Below, one piece after another: positions 25,205 to 34,544 of a DNA stretch of 64,000 nt. How positions within the stretch are numbered: the first letter of the stretch is position 1; each line of letters begins with the position of its first letter. The notes under the pieces are model-generated. The model was not told the DNA's origin, did no database searches, and was given only the letters and a program-made list of their open reading frames with translations. The stretch is from Capillimicrobium parvum (GTDB lineage Bacteria > Actinomycetota > Thermoleophilia > Solirubrobacterales > Solirubrobacteraceae), in the NCBI RefSeq assembly GCF_021172045.1, contig NZ_CP087164.1:3782001-3846000 (forward strand). The letters are read 5' to 3'. A program made the position numbers and the translations under genes.

Positions 25205-26563
25205 TCAGGCGGGTGTGGCCGGCAGTTGCGAGAGGTCGACGCGGCCGCGGTTCTCCTTGTACGGCGCCAAGGCGACCATGGCCCGGATCTCGCGCTGCGC
25301 CGTTCCCGGGTTGCCCCAGACCACCGCCACCTCGTTGCCGATCTCGCTGTGGTCGACGTCGATCACGGCGAGCGACAGCATCTCCCGGAAGTACGCGCTG
25401 TAGCCGCGTGACGTCGAGACCCCCGCGGGAGCCCCGTCCGCGAGCACCTGGTCGGCGTACATGTATCCGCGCCGCTCGCGGGGCATGTCCATGAAGTCGG
25501 GAAGCGGATCGCCCTTGCGGAACAGCTCCCCCCACAGCTTCAGGACGTCATCGGCGTGCCAGACGAGGGTCCGGAGCACGCGGCGCGGATTCGCCACCTC
25601 CTCGGCCAGCGCCTCCCGGCCGATGAACTCGTGGTCGAACTTGATGCGGCCGGCCCAGTCGAACTCCACCGGGCTGCGGTAGTAGTCGCGCGGGTCGTCC
25701 GTGTCGAAGCTGCCCGCCACCTTGTAGAAGAGATCGAACGCGGGCGCCCCGTAGGCGTCGCTGAGCTGGACGTCGAGGTAGTCGCGAAAGTCGGCGGACC
25801 ACTCGTCGAAGATCGCGGGCAGGTAGTCGAGCGTGACGGTCGGGTACGCGGCCTCGAGGTGGTTGAGCATCGAGACCTTGGCGCCCATCCGGCGGATGCC
25901 GTACTCCTGGCCGGCCTCGAGGATGGCGTTCGAGATCTCGGCGAGGAACTCCTTCGGCGCCTGCAGCTCGAACCCGATCTCGCCGGTCATCCCCTGCCGC
26001 AGCGCGAGCACCTCGTGGCCGGCGATCGTCACGGGGGTCGAGCGCATGTAGCCGGCGTCACGGACGCTCTGGCCGGCCGCCCGCTCGAGCACGTAGATGG
26101 ACAGGGGGCCCTGGAGGTGGAGGTTCGTCCACTCGAGCGGCTCCGCGGAGACGTCGTAGCCGCCCTTGCGGAGCTGGTAGTTCGTCCAGTGGACGCACTG
26201 GCCGAACTGCGCGACCTCCTGCTCGCCGATGCGGCTCAGGATCCCCTCCCCGATGAGCTTGCCGTCAGGGTTGCAGTGGATGATGTGCTTCGACTGGCCG
26301 ATCGCGAAGGGGTCCATCGTGTTCACCGAGATGTCCGAGAACAGCCGGAAGACGTCCGGTCCCGTGAACCGCATGTCCGGCAGCCATGACCAGTCGCCGA
26401 GGTAGCACGTCTCCTTCCACGACAGGCTCTCGTCGATCCAGCTCGTGTACTGGGGAGCTCCCCACATGAGATCGAACTCCGCGTAGAGCGGCTTGCGGAG
26501 GAAGTCCACGGTCGTGGAGGGCTGCCCCACCTTCGGTTCCGGCGATGCGTTGCTGGACGTCAT
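25205..26563 (-). CDS. GcvT-fold O-demethylase, LigM/DesA-like (tetrahydrofolate-dependent)
   Basis: 452-residue member of the aminomethyltransferase (GcvT) fold. Its length, single-domain build and motifs (DISVNTMDPFAIGQSKHIIHCN, LQGPLSIYVLERAAG, GMTGEIGFELQAP) resemble the vanillate/3-O-methylgallate and syringate O-demethylases LigM and DesA of Sphingobium, which move an aryl methyl group to tetrahydrofolate. N-methyl transfer is an alternative within the fold. Last gene of the 14-kb operon, 44 nt after the decarboxylase-like gene. It implies that the operon's substrate, or an entry substrate, carries a methoxy or N-methyl group. Confidence 0.75.
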   Translation of the reverse strand: MTSSNASPEPKVGQPSTTVDFLRKPLYAEFDLMWGAPQYTSWIDESLSWKETCYLGDWSWLPDMRFTGPDVFRLFSDISVNTMDPFAIGQSKHIIHCNPDGKLIGEGILSRIGEQEVAQFGQCVHWTNYQLRKGGYDVSAEPLEWTNLHLQGPLSIYVLERAAGQSVRDAGYMRSTPVTIAGHEVLALRQGMTGEIGFELQAPKEFLAEISNAILEAGQEYGIRRMGAKVSMLNHLEAAYPTVTLDYLPAIFDEWSADFRDYLDVQLSDAYGAPAFDLFYKVAGSFDTDDPRDYYRSPVEFDWAGRIKFDHEFIGREALAEEVANPRRVLRTLVWHADDVLKLWGELFRKGDPLPDFMDMPRERRGYMYADQVLADGAPAGVSTSRGYSAYFREMLSLAVIDVDHSEIGNEVAVVWGNPGTAQREIRAMVALAPYKENRGRVDLSQLPATPA

Positions 26564-26607
26564 GTCGAACTCCGTTCGGTTGATCGGGACGGACGCGGGG
26601 CGCGGCC

Positions 26608-27597
26608 TCAGACGGAGAAGCTCTCGAGGGTGGCGGCGACGAAGAGCTCCTCGGGGTCGCGCCTTGTCTGCGCGAGGCCCTGCTCGGCGGAATAGCGAAG
26701 GAACGTCGCCAGGGTCTCGCGGTTGGGTCGCAGGCCGTACGCCCAGGGGTCGGGGCCCATGAGCTCCTCGGTCTCCTCGGCGTGCGCGACGAGCCACGGC
26801 AGCGCGTACTTCAACGCCGTGACCTCGTGCAGGTTCTCGCGGGTCTTGGCGAGCGCCGCGTCGAAGGCCTTCAACAGGCTCTGCGCGACCCACGCGGACC
26901 GCTCGTACAGCTCGCGCCGGATGACGACCACGTGCATGATCGGGAAGATCGCGGTCTGGCGGAAGTACTCGCGCTCGACGGCCGGCCAGTCCGCGAACAG
27001 CCGCACGATCCGGCCGTTGCCCAGCACGCTCGGGGCCCTCGGGCTGTAGATCGCGTCGATCTCGCCGGCGTCGAGCAGCGCCGAGAGCGAGCGGCCCTCG
27101 GGAGCGCGCTCGACGCGAATGTCGCCGGGCAGGTCGATCGCCATCTTCTCGATGCGCCCGGGCTGTTCGAGTCCTCCGGTGACGTAGGTGACGCTCTCGA
27201 CGGGGAGGCCGTGGTGCTCGGCGAGGATGCCGCGGATCCAGACGTTGGCGGTGAGCTGGTACTCGGCGACGCCGACCCGACCGCCGGCCAGCTCGCCGGG
27301 GTGGCGGATCCCACTGCGCGCGTTGACGTAGATGCCGGAGTGGCGGAACATCCGCGACGGGAAGACCGGGATCGCCACGAACGGCGGCTCGTCGGCCTCG
27401 AGCGACAGCACGTAGGAGGACAGCGACATCTCGGCGGCGTCGAACTCGCGGTGGCGCATCATGCGGAAGAACGTCTCCTCCGGCGCCATCGGCAGGTAGG
27501 TCAGGTCGATGCCCTCGGGCACGACGGTGCCGTCGGCGAGCGCGCGGGTGCGGTCGTAGTCCCAGCAGGCCAGGCTGAACGGGCGCCGGCCGGTCAT
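26608..27597 (-). CDS. 4,5-dihydroxyphthalate decarboxylase-like protein (periplasmic-binding-protein fold)
   Basis: 329 residues with the type-2 periplasmic-binding fold but no signal peptide or lipobox, which separates it from transport proteins. The LACWDYDRTRALADG start, the RMMRHREFDAAEMSLSSYV segment and FPSRMFRHSGIYVN match the family annotated as 4,5-dihydroxyphthalate decarboxylase (Pht5-like). Expected to remove a carboxyl group from a dihydroxylated aromatic ring. ATG at 27597 overlaps the NicX-like gene by ATGA. In this operon it could decarboxylate a pyridine carboxylate before ring cleavage. The family is poorly characterised, so the reaction is inference. Confidence 0.7.
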   Translation of the reverse strand: MTGRRPFSLACWDYDRTRALADGTVVPEGIDLTYLPMAPEETFFRMMRHREFDAAEMSLSSYVLSLEADEPPFVAIPVFPSRMFRHSGIYVNARSGIRHPGELAGGRVGVAEYQLTANVWIRGILAEHHGLPVESVTYVTGGLEQPGRIEKMAIDLPGDIRVERAPEGRSLSALLDAGEIDAIYSPRAPSVLGNGRIVRLFADWPAVEREYFRQTAIFPIMHVVVIRRELYERSAWVAQSLLKAFDAALAKTRENLHEVTALKYALPWLVAHAEETEELMGPDPWAYGLRPNRETLATFLRYSAEQGLAQTRRDPEELFVAATLESFSV

Positions 27598-28664
27598 CGC
27601 GAGCGCACCGAACGGGTGGCGCGCACCGTGGACACCTGCAGCTCGGGAATCGTGAACCGGCCGTCGACGATGACGGGCTCGTCGTCGAGGTAGACCGAGC
27701 AGCCGCGCATGGGGATGTCGATGTGGGCGGGCGTGTCGTTGCTGCCGCCGAGCTCCTGGTTGGGGCCGAGCGCGAACATGACGTTGCCGTAGAACGCGCG
27801 CGCCTCCTGACCGAAGCCCTCGGTGCGGCTGGCGCGGTGCGACCAGCGGGCGTTCTCGTTGACGCCCCAGCCGATGTGCGAGCAGGCGTAGCCGCGCGGG
27901 TCGTCGAACTCGTCGAGGTAGTCCTGCAGGAGCTCGGCGTCGTGGCCGCCCCGGATGTCCGTGACGACGCCGTGCTCGATGGTGAGCTCGATCGGCTCGG
28001 AGACGTACGTGTTGAACGGGGCGACGAGGATGTCGCCGCGATCGACGACGAGCCGGCCGTCGACGCCGTCGTCGGCGCCCCCGGTGAACGCGAACCCGCC
28101 GGGCCAGGAGTCCCAGCGCCCACGCGTCTCGGCGAACCCCCACTCGGGGATGACCGGGTAGGCCCCGAGCTGGTACGTGACGTCGCTGCCCGCCGGGTTG
28201 GTCAGCCGCAGCGTCTTGGCCTTCGCCAGCAGCTCAGCGCTGATCTGGACCCGCTCCTTCTGCTCCCTGGTGGGGAACATCCGCGCGAGCAGGTCGACCG
28301 GCTCGATGACCATCAGCATCCGGGTGCCGCTGGCCTGGATGGCGATCTGCTCCTTCGACCACAGCAGGAACACGAGGTCGATGACGAGATCGGCCTCCTG
28401 GAGCGCCCGCAGCGCCGCCGGGTTCCGAGCCAACGGGTTGACCCCCACCGACGTGATCCCGCTCGAGCCCAGGGTCGTGCCGATCTCGCTGAGGCGCAGG
28501 TTGTACGCGTAGGCACCCAGATCGCGAGCGGCCGTCAGGAACGCGTCGGCGTAGTCGAGGCGGTCGTCGCCCTGCGAGAGCACCACCACCGTCTCGCCCT
28601 CCGTCGCGGCGCACAGCTCGAGCTCGCGCTTGCACAGCGCGGCAAAGTCAGCCCAACGGATCAT
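27594..28664 (-). CDS. 2,5-dihydroxypyridine 5,6-dioxygenase-like enzyme (NicX family), copy A
   Basis: 356 residues of the NicX branch of the M29 aminopeptidase-like fold. NicX opens 2,5-dihydroxypyridine to N-formylmaleamate with mononuclear iron. The metal ligands correspond to His263 (SHIGWG) and His314-x-Asp316 (HIDIP), at nearly the spacing of P. putida NicX as I recall it. Other shared stretches are WSKEQ, MFPTxEQ, AGSDVTY, GRWDSWPGGF and ARAFYGNVMFALGPNQELGG. Overlaps both neighbours by ATGA. The alternative reading is a true leucyl aminopeptidase, since database names overlap, but the residues and the NicD/NicF-like neighbours favour ring cleavage. Confidence 0.72.
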   Translation of the reverse strand: MIRWADFAALCKRELELCAATEGETVVVLSQGDDRLDYADAFLTAARDLGAYAYNLRLSEIGTTLGSSGITSVGVNPLARNPAALRALQEADLVIDLVFLLWSKEQIAIQASGTRMLMVIEPVDLLARMFPTREQKERVQISAELLAKAKTLRLTNPAGSDVTYQLGAYPVIPEWGFAETRGRWDSWPGGFAFTGGADDGVDGRLVVDRGDILVAPFNTYVSEPIELTIEHGVVTDIRGGHDAELLQDYLDEFDDPRGYACSHIGWGVNENARWSHRASRTEGFGQEARAFYGNVMFALGPNQELGGSNDTPAHIDIPMRGCSVYLDDEPVIVDGRFTIPELQVSTVRATRSVRSR

Positions 28665-29956
28665 CGAATCTCCTTGCTTGCTCGTGGGTCCCACTCGACC
28701 AGCAGCGACTTCATTGCCACCACCGTCATCACCGCGTCGTAGACGAACTCCTGGTCGGGGACGACGCGGATGTCCGGGATGCGCTCGAACAGCACGTTGA
28801 GCCCGACCCGCGCCTCCAATCGGGCCAGGGGCGCGCCCATGCACATGTGCCGGCCGCGCCCGAACGACAGGTGCTTGTCGGCGTCGGGCCGCGCGATGTC
28901 GAAGCGATCGGGCTCCTCGAACAGCGCCTCGTCGCGGCCCCCCGAGATGTAGACCAGCCACACCAGCGAACCCTTCGGGATGACGGTGCCGGCGATCTGC
29001 ACGTCGCGGGTGGTGATCCGGAACAGGCCGGGCGACGTACCCCGCATCCGCAGGCCCTCCTCGACCGCGTTGGCCATCAGCGTGGGGTCGCGCCTGACGG
29101 CGGCGAACTGCTCGGGGTGGGCGTCGAAGAACCGCACCATGAACCCCATCAGGTTCGCCGTCGTGTCGTTGCCGGCGGCGACGAGCTCCATGATGTGGGT
29201 GCTGATGCGCTCGGGGCTGATCGCCGGGCGCCCCTCGTCGTCGGTGACCTGGACCAGCGCGGAGGTGAGGTCGTCGCGCGGTTCGGCGATGCGATCCTCC
29301 ACGAACTTCGTGTAGTACTCGTAGGCCTCAGCCATGTGCGTCCACCGGCGCCGCCGCTCCTCCTCGGCCATGGGCTTCGCCGTCGTCGCGTCCGGATCGT
29401 CGGCATCGACCGGGCCCATGAGGCTGAACATGTCCTCGGTCCACTGGCGGAACCGCGGCGCGTCCTGCGGCGGCATGCCCAGCAGCCGGATGATCACCTC
29501 CAGCGACAGCGGATAGCAGTAGTCCCGCATCAGGTCGCAGGCGCCGCGACCGACGACGCCGTCGAGCAGTCCGTGCGCGATCTCCTCGATGTCCGCCTCG
29601 AGCGCGGCGATCCGTCCGCGCGTGAACGCCTTGTTGGCGTTCTTGCGCACGACCGTGTGCTTCGGCGGGTCGATCGCGATGAACGCGTGCTCCATGAGGT
29701 TGCGCGGCACACGGTGCGCCAGATCGGCCGGCGGCGGCACCACGCCGGTCGCCCGCGACGAGAACGTCTCGAAGTCGTTGACCGCGGTCACGAGATCCTC
29801 GTGACGGGTGATCACCCACAGGCTCATGGGCTCGTAGAAGAACACCGGCGCTTCGCGCCGCGCCCGCGCAAGCATCGGGTACGGATCCGCGAGGAACTCC
29901 GGGCTCAGCGGATCGAACCCGTCCAGCGTCGGGAACGCGCTGATGTCAGCTGACAC
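28661..29956 (-). CDS. cytochrome P450, operon copy 1
   Basis: 431-residue P450 with all standard motifs: I-helix AAGNDTT, ExxR in EEGLRMR, and heme loop FGRGRHMCMG with Cys372. The start is GTG 29956, after GAGGAGCAGGACC. It resembles the P450 at 35493-36767 over its whole length (QWTEDMFSLM, ITTRDVxxxG, GAPLARLEA), so one is probably a duplicate of the other with a different regiospecificity. Sits between an SDR and the NicX-like gene, the same P450-SDR pairing as the other copy. Likely hydroxylates the ring or demethylates the substrate before NicX-like cleavage. Confidence 0.92.
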   Translation of the reverse strand: MSADISAFPTLDGFDPLSPEFLADPYPMLARARREAPVFFYEPMSLWVITRHEDLVTAVNDFETFSSRATGVVPPPADLAHRVPRNLMEHAFIAIDPPKHTVVRKNANKAFTRGRIAALEADIEEIAHGLLDGVVGRGACDLMRDYCYPLSLEVIIRLLGMPPQDAPRFRQWTEDMFSLMGPVDADDPDATTAKPMAEEERRRRWTHMAEAYEYYTKFVEDRIAEPRDDLTSALVQVTDDEGRPAISPERISTHIMELVAAGNDTTANLMGFMVRFFDAHPEQFAAVRRDPTLMANAVEEGLRMRGTSPGLFRITTRDVQIAGTVIPKGSLVWLVYISGGRDEALFEEPDRFDIARPDADKHLSFGRGRHMCMGAPLARLEARVGLNVLFERIPDIRVVPDQEFVYDAVMTVVAMKSLLVEWDPRASKEIR

Positions 29957-29991
29957 GGTCCTGCTCCTCTCTGGCCTACGAACGCCGCCGG

Positions 29992-30750
29992 TCATGTCGC
30001 GCCCATCGTGGACCCGGCGCTGACGTTGACGATCTCCCCCGTGATCATCCGCGCCCCCGGACCGGCCAGGAACCGCACGCACGCCGCGATGTCCTCCGGC
30101 GTGATCGCCCCCTCGAGCAACTGGGTGCCGATGACCTCGTCGTACCACTCGGCCGGCATCACCGCGCGCCCCGCGTCGGTCGGCACCAGGCCCGGGGAGA
30201 CGGCGTTGCACGCCACCCCGAACGGCCCCAGCTCCCGGGCCATCGACCGCGTCAACCCGACGATCGCCGCCTTGGCCGCCACGTAGTGGATGAGATCCGG
30301 CATGCCGAAGCTCACCGTCGCCGACGTGAAGTTCACGATCCGGCCGGACCTCGCCCGGCGCATCGGCTCCGACACCGCCCGCGACATCACGAACACCGAG
30401 CGCGCGTTGACGGCCATCACCGCGTCGTACTCGTCCACCGGGATCTCCCAGAACGGCCGGCGCGCCAGGTCGATCCATCGCCCGGCGTTGTTGACCAGGA
30501 CGTCCACTCGGCCCCGCTCGCCGATGATGTCGTCGACCACGCGGGCGGCCGCGAGCTGGTCGGTCGCGTCCACCGAACGGGATGCGAACGTCCCACCGGC
30601 CGCCTCGACCGCCGCCGCCGACTCCGCGCAATCGCTCAGATCCGCGCCGTAGACCACCGCGCCCGCCTTGCCGAGCGCCACCGCGATGGCGCGCCCCAGC
30701 CCCCGGGCGGCCCCGGTCACGATCGCCACCTGCCCATCCAGCTCCCTCAC
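29992..30750 (-). CDS. short-chain dehydrogenase/reductase, operon copy 1
   Basis: 252 residues, classical SDR: cofactor motif TGAARGLG at 12-19, NNAG at 87-90, catalytic Ser143 and Tyr156-x3-Lys160. Starts with GTG, overlapping the ABC ATPase stop in a GTGA. Acidic Asp at the end of strand 2 (GADLSD) suggests NAD. Next to a P450, the natural job is oxidation of an alcohol produced by hydroxylation. The other operon SDR (36817-37599) has the same relation to the second P450. Confidence 0.9.
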   Translation of the reverse strand: MRELDGQVAIVTGAARGLGRAIAVALGKAGAVVYGADLSDCAESAAAVEAAGGTFASRSVDATDQLAAARVVDDIIGERGRVDVLVNNAGRWIDLARRPFWEIPVDEYDAVMAVNARSVFVMSRAVSEPMRRARSGRIVNFTSATVSFGMPDLIHYVAAKAAIVGLTRSMARELGPFGVACNAVSPGLVPTDAGRAVMPAEWYDEVIGTQLLEGAITPEDIAACVRFLAGPGARMITGEIVNVSAGSTMGAT

Positions 30751-32261
30751 ACCAGCTCCCCAGTCGTGACTGCTTGCAGAAGCCCATGCTCGGACAGCTC
30801 GTCGCGCCCGAGCTCGCCCATGACGTCGCCCTGGTAGAAGACCAGGACGCGGTCGCAGAGCGCCGCCATCTCCTGCAGGTCGCTCGACGTGTACAGCACG
30901 ACCGTCCCGCCCTCCGCGATCGAGCGGATCACGCCCTGCATCTCGGCCTTGGCCCCGACGTCGACGCCGCGGGTCGGATCGTCGAGCAGCATGAGCGACG
31001 GCCCGGTCTCCAGCCATTTGGCGAACAGGACCTTCTGCTGGTTGCCGCCGGAGAGCGCGCCGACGGGCGCCCACGGGGAGGCCATGGCGACGCGGAGCCG
31101 GTCGCGCCACGTCTCGGCGCGCTGCGCCATCGGCCCGTTCCGTATGACGAGCCCATCGCGGCGCAGCGCGCAGCTGCTCACGAGCGAGATGTTCTCGGCG
31201 ATCGGCTTCTCGAGGTGCAGGCCGGTCTGCTTGCGATCGGCGGGCACGAAGGCGACGCCGGCGCGGATGGCCTCCGCGATGCCGCGCGGGCACGGCCCTC
31301 CGCCCGGCAGGACCACCCGCCCTCCCATGGGACGCTCCACCCCGAAGAGCATGCGCAGGATCGCCTGCACACCCGAGCCCTCGAGCCCGGCCAGGCCCAC
31401 GATCTCGCCCGGATGCGCGTCCAGCGTCACGCCGCGGACCTTGCGCCGGATGGAGACGTCGGCCAGGCGCAGCGCCGCCTCATCGCGCCGGTCGATCGTC
31501 CGCTCGACCTGGGGTGGGGAGGCGCCGGACCGGACCGCGGCCGCCGCCTCGCCGAGCATGCCGTCCACGGCCGCCGCGACGGTGAGCTCGCCGACGGGCC
31601 GGCGTGCGACGACCACGCGGCCCCCGCGCAGGATCGTCACGGCATCGGCGACCTCGAAGACGTCCTCGAGGAAGTGCGAGACGAAGACGATGCCCACCCC
31701 GTGCTCGCGCAGGCTCCGGATGACCCCGAGCAGGCGCGCCGTCTCGTCCGCACTGAGCGCGGAGGTCGGCTCGTCGAGGATCAGGATCCGCGGGTCGCCG
31801 AGCAGCGCGCGGGCGATCTCGACGAGCTGCTGCTCGCCGAGGGCAAGCTCACCGACGGGCCGCTCGAGGTCGAACGCAAGGCCGAGCTGGCGGACGACGC
31901 GCTGTGCACGCTCGCGCATGCCGCGCCGGCTGATCGCGACGTGCCCGCTGACGGGCTCGCGCATGAGGAAGAGGTTGTGCAGTCCGTCGAGCGCGGGGAA
32001 CAGGTTGAGCTCCTGCGACACGAGCGCCACGCCTCGGCGCGCCGCGTCCTCGACGCTCTTGAAGGCCGTCGGCGCGCCATCGAGCCGGAGCGTGCCCGAC
32101 GTCGGCCGCTCGCCCCCCGCCAGGATCTTCACCAGGGTCGACTTGCCGGCCCCGTTGGCGCCGAGGAGGGCATGGACCTCGCCGGGGTCGACCTCGAAGG
32201 TCGCCCCGGCGAGGGCCTGCACGCCGCCGTATCGCTTCGTTATGTCCCTGGCCGAGTACAC
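30747..32261 (-). CDS. ABC transporter ATP-binding protein, RbsA/MglA type (operon importer)
   Basis: 504 residues, two nucleotide-binding domains in one chain as in sugar-type importers. Domain 1 has Walker A GANGAGKST (34-42), signature LALGEQQ and Walker B ILILDEPTSAL. Domain 2 has a degenerate Walker A (GLEGSGVQ), LSGGNQQK and LMLLDDPTRGVDVG, where the usual Walker B glutamate is aspartate. Starts at GTG. Followed downstream by SDR and preceded by its binding protein and permease, so a full importer lies in the catabolic operon; it probably imports the pathway's aromatic substrate rather than a sugar. Confidence 0.92.
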   Translation of the reverse strand: MYSARDITKRYGGVQALAGATFEVDPGEVHALLGANGAGKSTLVKILAGGERPTSGTLRLDGAPTAFKSVEDAARRGVALVSQELNLFPALDGLHNLFLMREPVSGHVAISRRGMRERAQRVVRQLGLAFDLERPVGELALGEQQLVEIARALLGDPRILILDEPTSALSADETARLLGVIRSLREHGVGIVFVSHFLEDVFEVADAVTILRGGRVVVARRPVGELTVAAAVDGMLGEAAAAVRSGASPPQVERTIDRRDEAALRLADVSIRRKVRGVTLDAHPGEIVGLAGLEGSGVQAILRMLFGVERPMGGRVVLPGGGPCPRGIAEAIRAGVAFVPADRKQTGLHLEKPIAENISLVSSCALRRDGLVIRNGPMAQRAETWRDRLRVAMASPWAPVGALSGGNQQKVLFAKWLETGPSLMLLDDPTRGVDVGAKAEMQGVIRSIAEGGTVVLYTSSDLQEMAALCDRVLVFYQGDVMGELGRDELSEHGLLQAVTTGELV

Positions 32262-32279
32262 AGCGGCGTCAGCTCCCCA

Positions 32280-33458
32280 TCAGTTCGGGAAGGAGTCGTC
32301 CAGCGGATGGGTGTTGCCCTGGAGGTCGCCGAGGATCTTCTCCGCCATCGGCTGGAACAGCGCCGACTGCGCGTCGGGCGAACCGGCCGCCTGCAGGTAC
32401 TCGTCGATGTTCTGCTCGGTGACCGGATAGGTCCCCGTGTCGATCCAGCCTTCGGGCGCGGCTCCCTCGCCCCGTGCGGCCTTGGCCAGGAGGTCGATCG
32501 TGACGAAGCCGGCGATCCACGGCGCCGTGCTCACACCGCCCGTGACCTTGCCGCTCTTGATGGCCTGCAGCCCGGCCTCGGTCGGGTCGAGCAGGGCCAC
32601 GGCGACGTCACCGGCCGAGCCCTTGTTCTTCAGGGTCACGATGCTCCCGGTGTCGGAGTCGCACGGGCCGAAGGCGATCACCGCGTCCGGGTTGTCCTGC
32701 ACGACCGACGACCACGTCGACAGGTTCTTCGACGCGTCGGCCGGATCGGTCGTGAAGTTGACGATCTTCACGTTCGGCAGGCGCTGCTTCAGGACCTTCT
32801 CCGCGCCGGCGACGCGCTCGTCGAGGATCGGCGTGCCCTTCGCGCACTCGGACACCAGCGCCGTGCCCTTCGTGCTCGCGTCGAGCTTCGCCTTGTCGAT
32901 CGCCAGAGTGATCGCTTCCTCGCCGCTCTTGGCGTCGCTGGCCCCCACGAACGTCCTGACCGGCGACGTCTGGCCGGGCGCGGCGGCCTGCTTGCACGAG
33001 AACGCGATCACGTTGTTGTCGGGAACCTCCGTCTCCATCCGCTTGAGCACCTTGCTCCACGCGGGCAGGACGCACGGGTTCACCGCGAACCCCTGGGGTC
33101 CGTCGACGAGCAGGTTCTCCGCCATCTGGACCTCCTTGACGCCGGTGGGCGCCTCGGCGGCCTGCAGCGCCAGCTTGATCGCCCCGTCATCCGCGACCGC
33201 CTTCTCGGCGCCGTGCTGTGCCGCGATGAAGTACGGGATCTGGAAGCTCATCACCATGGCCAGATTGACGTCCTTCTTCGCCGCCTCGGTCGTCGCCGCC
33301 GACGTGCCCGCCGCCGACGTGCTCGCCGCCGACGTCCCGGATGTGGCGGTCGAGTCGCCGCCCGAGCTCCCGCACCCGGCGATCAGGACGCCCGCCGTCA
33401 GCGCAGCGGCCAGTGGTCCGGCGATCCGGCGGACCGCGATGCTCCCCATGCTCCTCAC
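32280..33458 (-). CDS. ABC transporter solute-binding lipoprotein (operon importer)
   Basis: 392-residue binding protein with a lipoprotein signal peptide ending LIAGC (lipobox) followed by a Ser/Thr/Ala-rich linker, then a periplasmic-binding fold of the sugar-binding (Peripla_BP_4) class. GTG at 33458 or ATG at 33449 could be the start; both have AGGAG/AGAGG-like sequences upstream. It belongs to a different subgroup from the four related proteins at 43-64 kb, lacking their AFPDALSAHPDA and GNGGSRLG signatures. 18 nt separate it from the ATPase gene. Binds an unknown substrate outside the membrane. Confidence 0.88.
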   Translation of the reverse strand: MRSMGSIAVRRIAGPLAAALTAGVLIAGCGSSGGDSTATSGTSAASTSAAGTSAATTEAAKKDVNLAMVMSFQIPYFIAAQHGAEKAVADDGAIKLALQAAEAPTGVKEVQMAENLLVDGPQGFAVNPCVLPAWSKVLKRMETEVPDNNVIAFSCKQAAAPGQTSPVRTFVGASDAKSGEEAITLAIDKAKLDASTKGTALVSECAKGTPILDERVAGAEKVLKQRLPNVKIVNFTTDPADASKNLSTWSSVVQDNPDAVIAFGPCDSDTGSIVTLKNKGSAGDVAVALLDPTEAGLQAIKSGKVTGGVSTAPWIAGFVTIDLLAKAARGEGAAPEGWIDTGTYPVTEQNIDEYLQAAGSPDAQSALFQPMAEKILGDLQGNTHPLDDSFPN

Positions 33459-33533
33459 CTCGTTACCTCTGTTGGTTGTTGTGCGAACCCACCGGCCGAC
33501 CCATGGTCTGGACGCGGCGGATCCCTACGTCCG

Positions 33534-34544
33534 TCAGGTGCGCGCCGCCTGGCGGCGCAGCAGGCCGGCGATCCCCACCGCCACGAGGATCACGATGCCG
33601 GTGACGACGTCGCCCCAGAGCGGGTCGACCTTGAAGAAGACGAGCCCGCTGGTGATCGCGGCCACGATGAGCGCGCCGATCAGAGCCCCCGGGACCGATC
33701 CCGTGCCGCCGCTCAGCGACGTGCCGCCGATGATGGCCGCGGCGATGACGTTGAGCTCCAGTCCGCGGCCGATCGACGGATCGCCCGCCTCGAAGTACGC
33801 CAGGCTCAGCACGCCGGACAGAGCCGCGAGCAGCCCGGTCAGCATCAGCGCGTAGAGGCGCACCCGCCCGGACGGGATGCCGGAGAACCGCGCGGCCTCG
33901 CGATTGGAGCCGACCGCGCGGACCATGACGCCGAACCGGGTCTTCTGCATGACGAAGGTCAGCACGGCGCCGATGACGACCGCGAACCACCCGATCACCG
34001 GGATCCCCAGCCAGTCCCCGCCGAACGTCGTGAAGAACGACGAGTCGACCGGGAGCGTGGGCGTTGCCTCCCCGCCCGAGATGACGCTGACGAGGCCCCG
34101 GTAGAGGGAGAACGTCCCCAGCGTGACGATGATGACCGGGACCCTGAACGCGTTGGCCGCGACCCCGTTGAACGCCCCCATGGCCACCCCCGCCGCGAGA
34201 GCGATCACCGCGGCGAGGTACGGGTCGACGGAGCTGTCGCCCATCAGCTTCGCGGCGAGGTAGAAGCAGACCCCGTAGATCCCGCCGACCGAGAGGTCGA
34301 TCTCCGTCATCGCCAGCAGGAACACGATCCCGAACGCGATGATGGCGACGACCGACGCCGTGCGGACGTTCGACATGATCACGGTGTCGGAGAAGAACCG
34401 CGAGTGCGTCACCCCGATCACGAGGACGATCGCCACGAGGCCCAGCAGCGGGCCCAGCTCCTGCAGGCGCACCGACCGGCGCCAGCGCCCATCCTGCGGC
34501 GCGCTCGGCGCCGCCACCTTCGCTGCGTCCGCGGTCGGGCTCAC
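33534..34544 (-). CDS. ABC transporter permease, RbsC type (operon importer)
   Basis: 336 residues with about 9-10 membrane segments and the BPD_transp_2 signatures AMTEIDLSVGGIYG and AVGSNREAARFSGI, as in ribose/xylose permeases. Start GTG at 34544 overlaps the NicF-like gene's stop (GTGA). Works as a dimer with the double-domain ATPase at 30747-32261. 75 nt separate it from the binding protein gene, the largest gap within the operon; I see no promoter there. Confidence 0.9.
   Translation of the reverse strand: MSPTADAAKVAAPSAPQDGRWRRSVRLQELGPLLGLVAIVLVIGVTHSRFFSDTVIMSNVRTASVVAIIAFGIVFLLAMTEIDLSVGGIYGVCFYLAAKLMGDSSVDPYLAAVIALAAGVAMGAFNGVAANAFRVPVIIVTLGTFSLYRGLVSVISGGEATPTLPVDSSFFTTFGGDWLGIPVIGWFAVVIGAVLTFVMQKTRFGVMVRAVGSNREAARFSGIPSGRVRLYALMLTGLLAALSGVLSLAYFEAGDPSIGRGLELNVIAAAIIGGTSLSGGTGSVPGALIGALIVAAITSGLVFFKVDPLWGDVVTGIVILVAVGIAGLLRRQAART

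Noticed and set aside
26608-27597. ABC-type solute-binding protein (NMT1/THI5-like)
   Set aside because: The fold matches, but there is no signal peptide or lipobox, and the sequence follows the dihydroxyphthalate decarboxylase group; the operon already has a separate binding protein.
28661-30787. Possible SDR-P450 fusion from one long open frame
   Set aside because: The P450 has its own GTG start with a strong GAGGAGCAGGA site at 29956, and the SDR is complete in another frame with its stop 35 bp upstream; the extra N-terminal residues are a shadow of the SDR gene.
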